In this document: in pieces, positions 5,856 through 6,320 of the stretch | How positions within the stretch are numbered: the stretch's first letter is position 1 | Layout: the number at the start of each line of letters is the position of its first letter | Assembly: GCA_031255425.1 (NCBI GenBank) | Contig: JAIRSN010000140.1 | Coordinates: forward strand, 1 to 6,320 | Direction of reading: 5' to 3' | DNA: 6,320 nt | DNA from: Dysgonamonadaceae bacterium | GTDB lineage: Bacteria; Bacteroidota; Bacteroidia; Bacteroidales; Azobacteroidaceae | The notes under the pieces: generated by a model | What the model was told of the DNA's origin: nothing | Seen by the model: only the letters and a program-made list of their open reading frames with translations | Databases searched by the model: none | Program-made: the position numbers and the translations under genes

Positions 5856-5888
5856 TTAAAATATTAAGGGGTACGGTGTATTTGCTAC
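5856..5888 (+). repeat. Decayed edge copy of tandem array A
   Basis: TTAAAATAT (5856-5864) matches the same 9 bases in array A units. It is followed by diverged sequence (AAGGGG, then TACGGTG) leading into GCATAGG of copy 1 with approximately the spacing of a unit. It looks like a degenerate first copy at the outer edge of the array. Confidence 0.45.
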
Positions 5889-6096
5889 GCATAGGGGACT
5901 GCTTCCCCAAAATATAAAAGCGGCTGCGGCATAGGGGGGACTGCTTCCTTAAAATATAAAAGCGGCTGCGGCATAGGGGGGACTGCTTCCCTAAAATATA
6001 AAAGCGGCTGCGGCATAGGAGGGACTGCTTCCTTAAAATATAAAAGCGGCTGCGGCATAGGAGGGACTGCTTCCTTAAAATATAAAAGCGGCTGCG
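5889..6096 (+). repeat. Tandem array A: five copies of a 42-bp unit
   Basis: Copies start at 5889, 5929, 5971, 6013 and 6055. Copy 1 is 40 bp because it lacks two Gs in the G-run; the rest are 42 bp. Copies 4 and 5 are identical, and copies 2 and 3 differ by one or two bases. Each unit begins GCATAGG, contains a small hairpin (GGGA, loop CTGC/CTGCT, TCC with a variable CC, CT or TT end), then AAAATATAAAAGCGGCTGCG. Changes at the stem edge keep pairing: GGGG with CCCC in copy 1, G-T wobbles in copies 2-3, and A-T in copies 4-5. The period is a multiple of three and several frames are stop-free, including a plus frame repeating KYKSGCGIGGTASL and a minus frame (5885-6058, 57 codons with ATG) repeating MPQPLLYFKEAVPP; coding is unproven. 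Confidence 0.95.
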
Positions 6097-6100
6097 CCGC

Positions 6101-6320
6101 CGGGAGTTCCCGAAATCATTTTTTAAACTTGATTTATACTTTCGGGAACTCCCGAAATCATTTTTTAAACTTGATTTATGCTTTCGGGAACTCCCGAAAC
6201 CATTTTTTAAACTTGATTTATACTTTCGGGAACTCCCGAAACCATTTTTTAAACTTGATTCATGCTTTCGGGAGTTCCCGAAACCATTTTTTAAACTTGA
6301 TTTATGCTTTCGGGAACTCC
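6101..6320 (-). repeat. Tandem array B: five full copies and part of a sixth of another 42-bp unit
   Basis: Units start at 6101, 6143, 6185, 6227, 6269 and 6311, exactly 42 bp apart; the last is cut by the window edge, so the array continues. Each unit has a palindrome CGGGAACTCCCG (or CGGGAGTTCCCG in copies 1 and 5), extended by flanking TTT/AAA to an 8-bp stem in internal copies. Then come AAAYCATTTTTTAAACTTG and ATTYATRCTTT. A second stem, AAAYCA with TGATTY, keeps pairing in every copy only in minus-strand RNA, where the substitutions become G-U wobbles. That is why the strand is given as minus. In the minus direction, the hairpin is followed by AAAGYATRAATC, paralleling array A. Junction with A: GCGGC-TGC-GCCGC hairpin at 6088-6100. 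Confidence 0.95.

Noticed and set aside
5889..6320. CRISPR array
   Set aside because: Units are direct repeats without unique spacers: the full 42 bp is repeated. No cas gene is present.

Overview
The window looks like a chromosomal segment of a Bacteroidota bacterium, most likely order Bacteroidales. The evidence is repeated -7 boxes of the phylum-specific form TAnnTTTG placed just upstream of genes, the lack of clear Shine-Dalgarno sequences, a DUF4827-type lipoprotein next to a Bacteroidales-style glmM, and a tRNA gene without an encoded CCA. The family cannot be fixed from the sequence; Tannerellaceae or Dysgonomonadaceae are only guesses.

Layout. Bases 1-96 are the last 31 codons of a membrane protein that resembles the C-terminus of a chromate transporter. 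Two GC-rich hairpins and a long terminator follow (106-199). A tRNA-Phe(GAA) gene lies on the minus strand (206-278) with a well-formed promoter. It is divergent from a HAD-superfamily phosphatase or phosphoglucomutase-like gene (394-1047).

Bases 1048-1734 form a gap of almost 700 bp that is far from empty. It holds a possible short transcription unit, a strongly structured candidate non-coding RNA of about 240 nt ending in a U8 tract (about 1179-1418), a Bacteroidota promoter driving what looks like a frameshifted and truncated hicB-type antitoxin fragment (1608-1702), and a second promoter for the next operon.

Bases 1735-5772 carry five co-directional genes with gaps of 10-32 bp, probably one operon: nrnA-like DHH phosphoesterase (nanoRNA and pAp turnover), a DUF4827 lipoprotein, glmM (glucosamine-6-P to glucosamine-1-P for cell-wall precursors), sufE (sulfur transfer for Fe-S clusters) and a TrmH/SpoU-type RNA 2'-O-methyltransferase. 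These are housekeeping functions and show no sign of transfer.

Bases 5856-6320 are the most unusual part. Two adjacent tandem arrays share the same 42-bp period and differ in sequence. Array A (5889-6096) has five copies plus a decayed edge copy. Array B (6101 to the window end) has five full copies plus the start of a sixth. Read on the minus strand, array B has the same internal plan as array A on the plus strand (GGGA/TCCC hairpin, then AAARTATAAA), so the two appear to be diverged relatives facing each other. The hairpin loop of array B is flipped (AC versus GT) in some copies. No defence system, CRISPR array, integrase or insertion sequence is visible.
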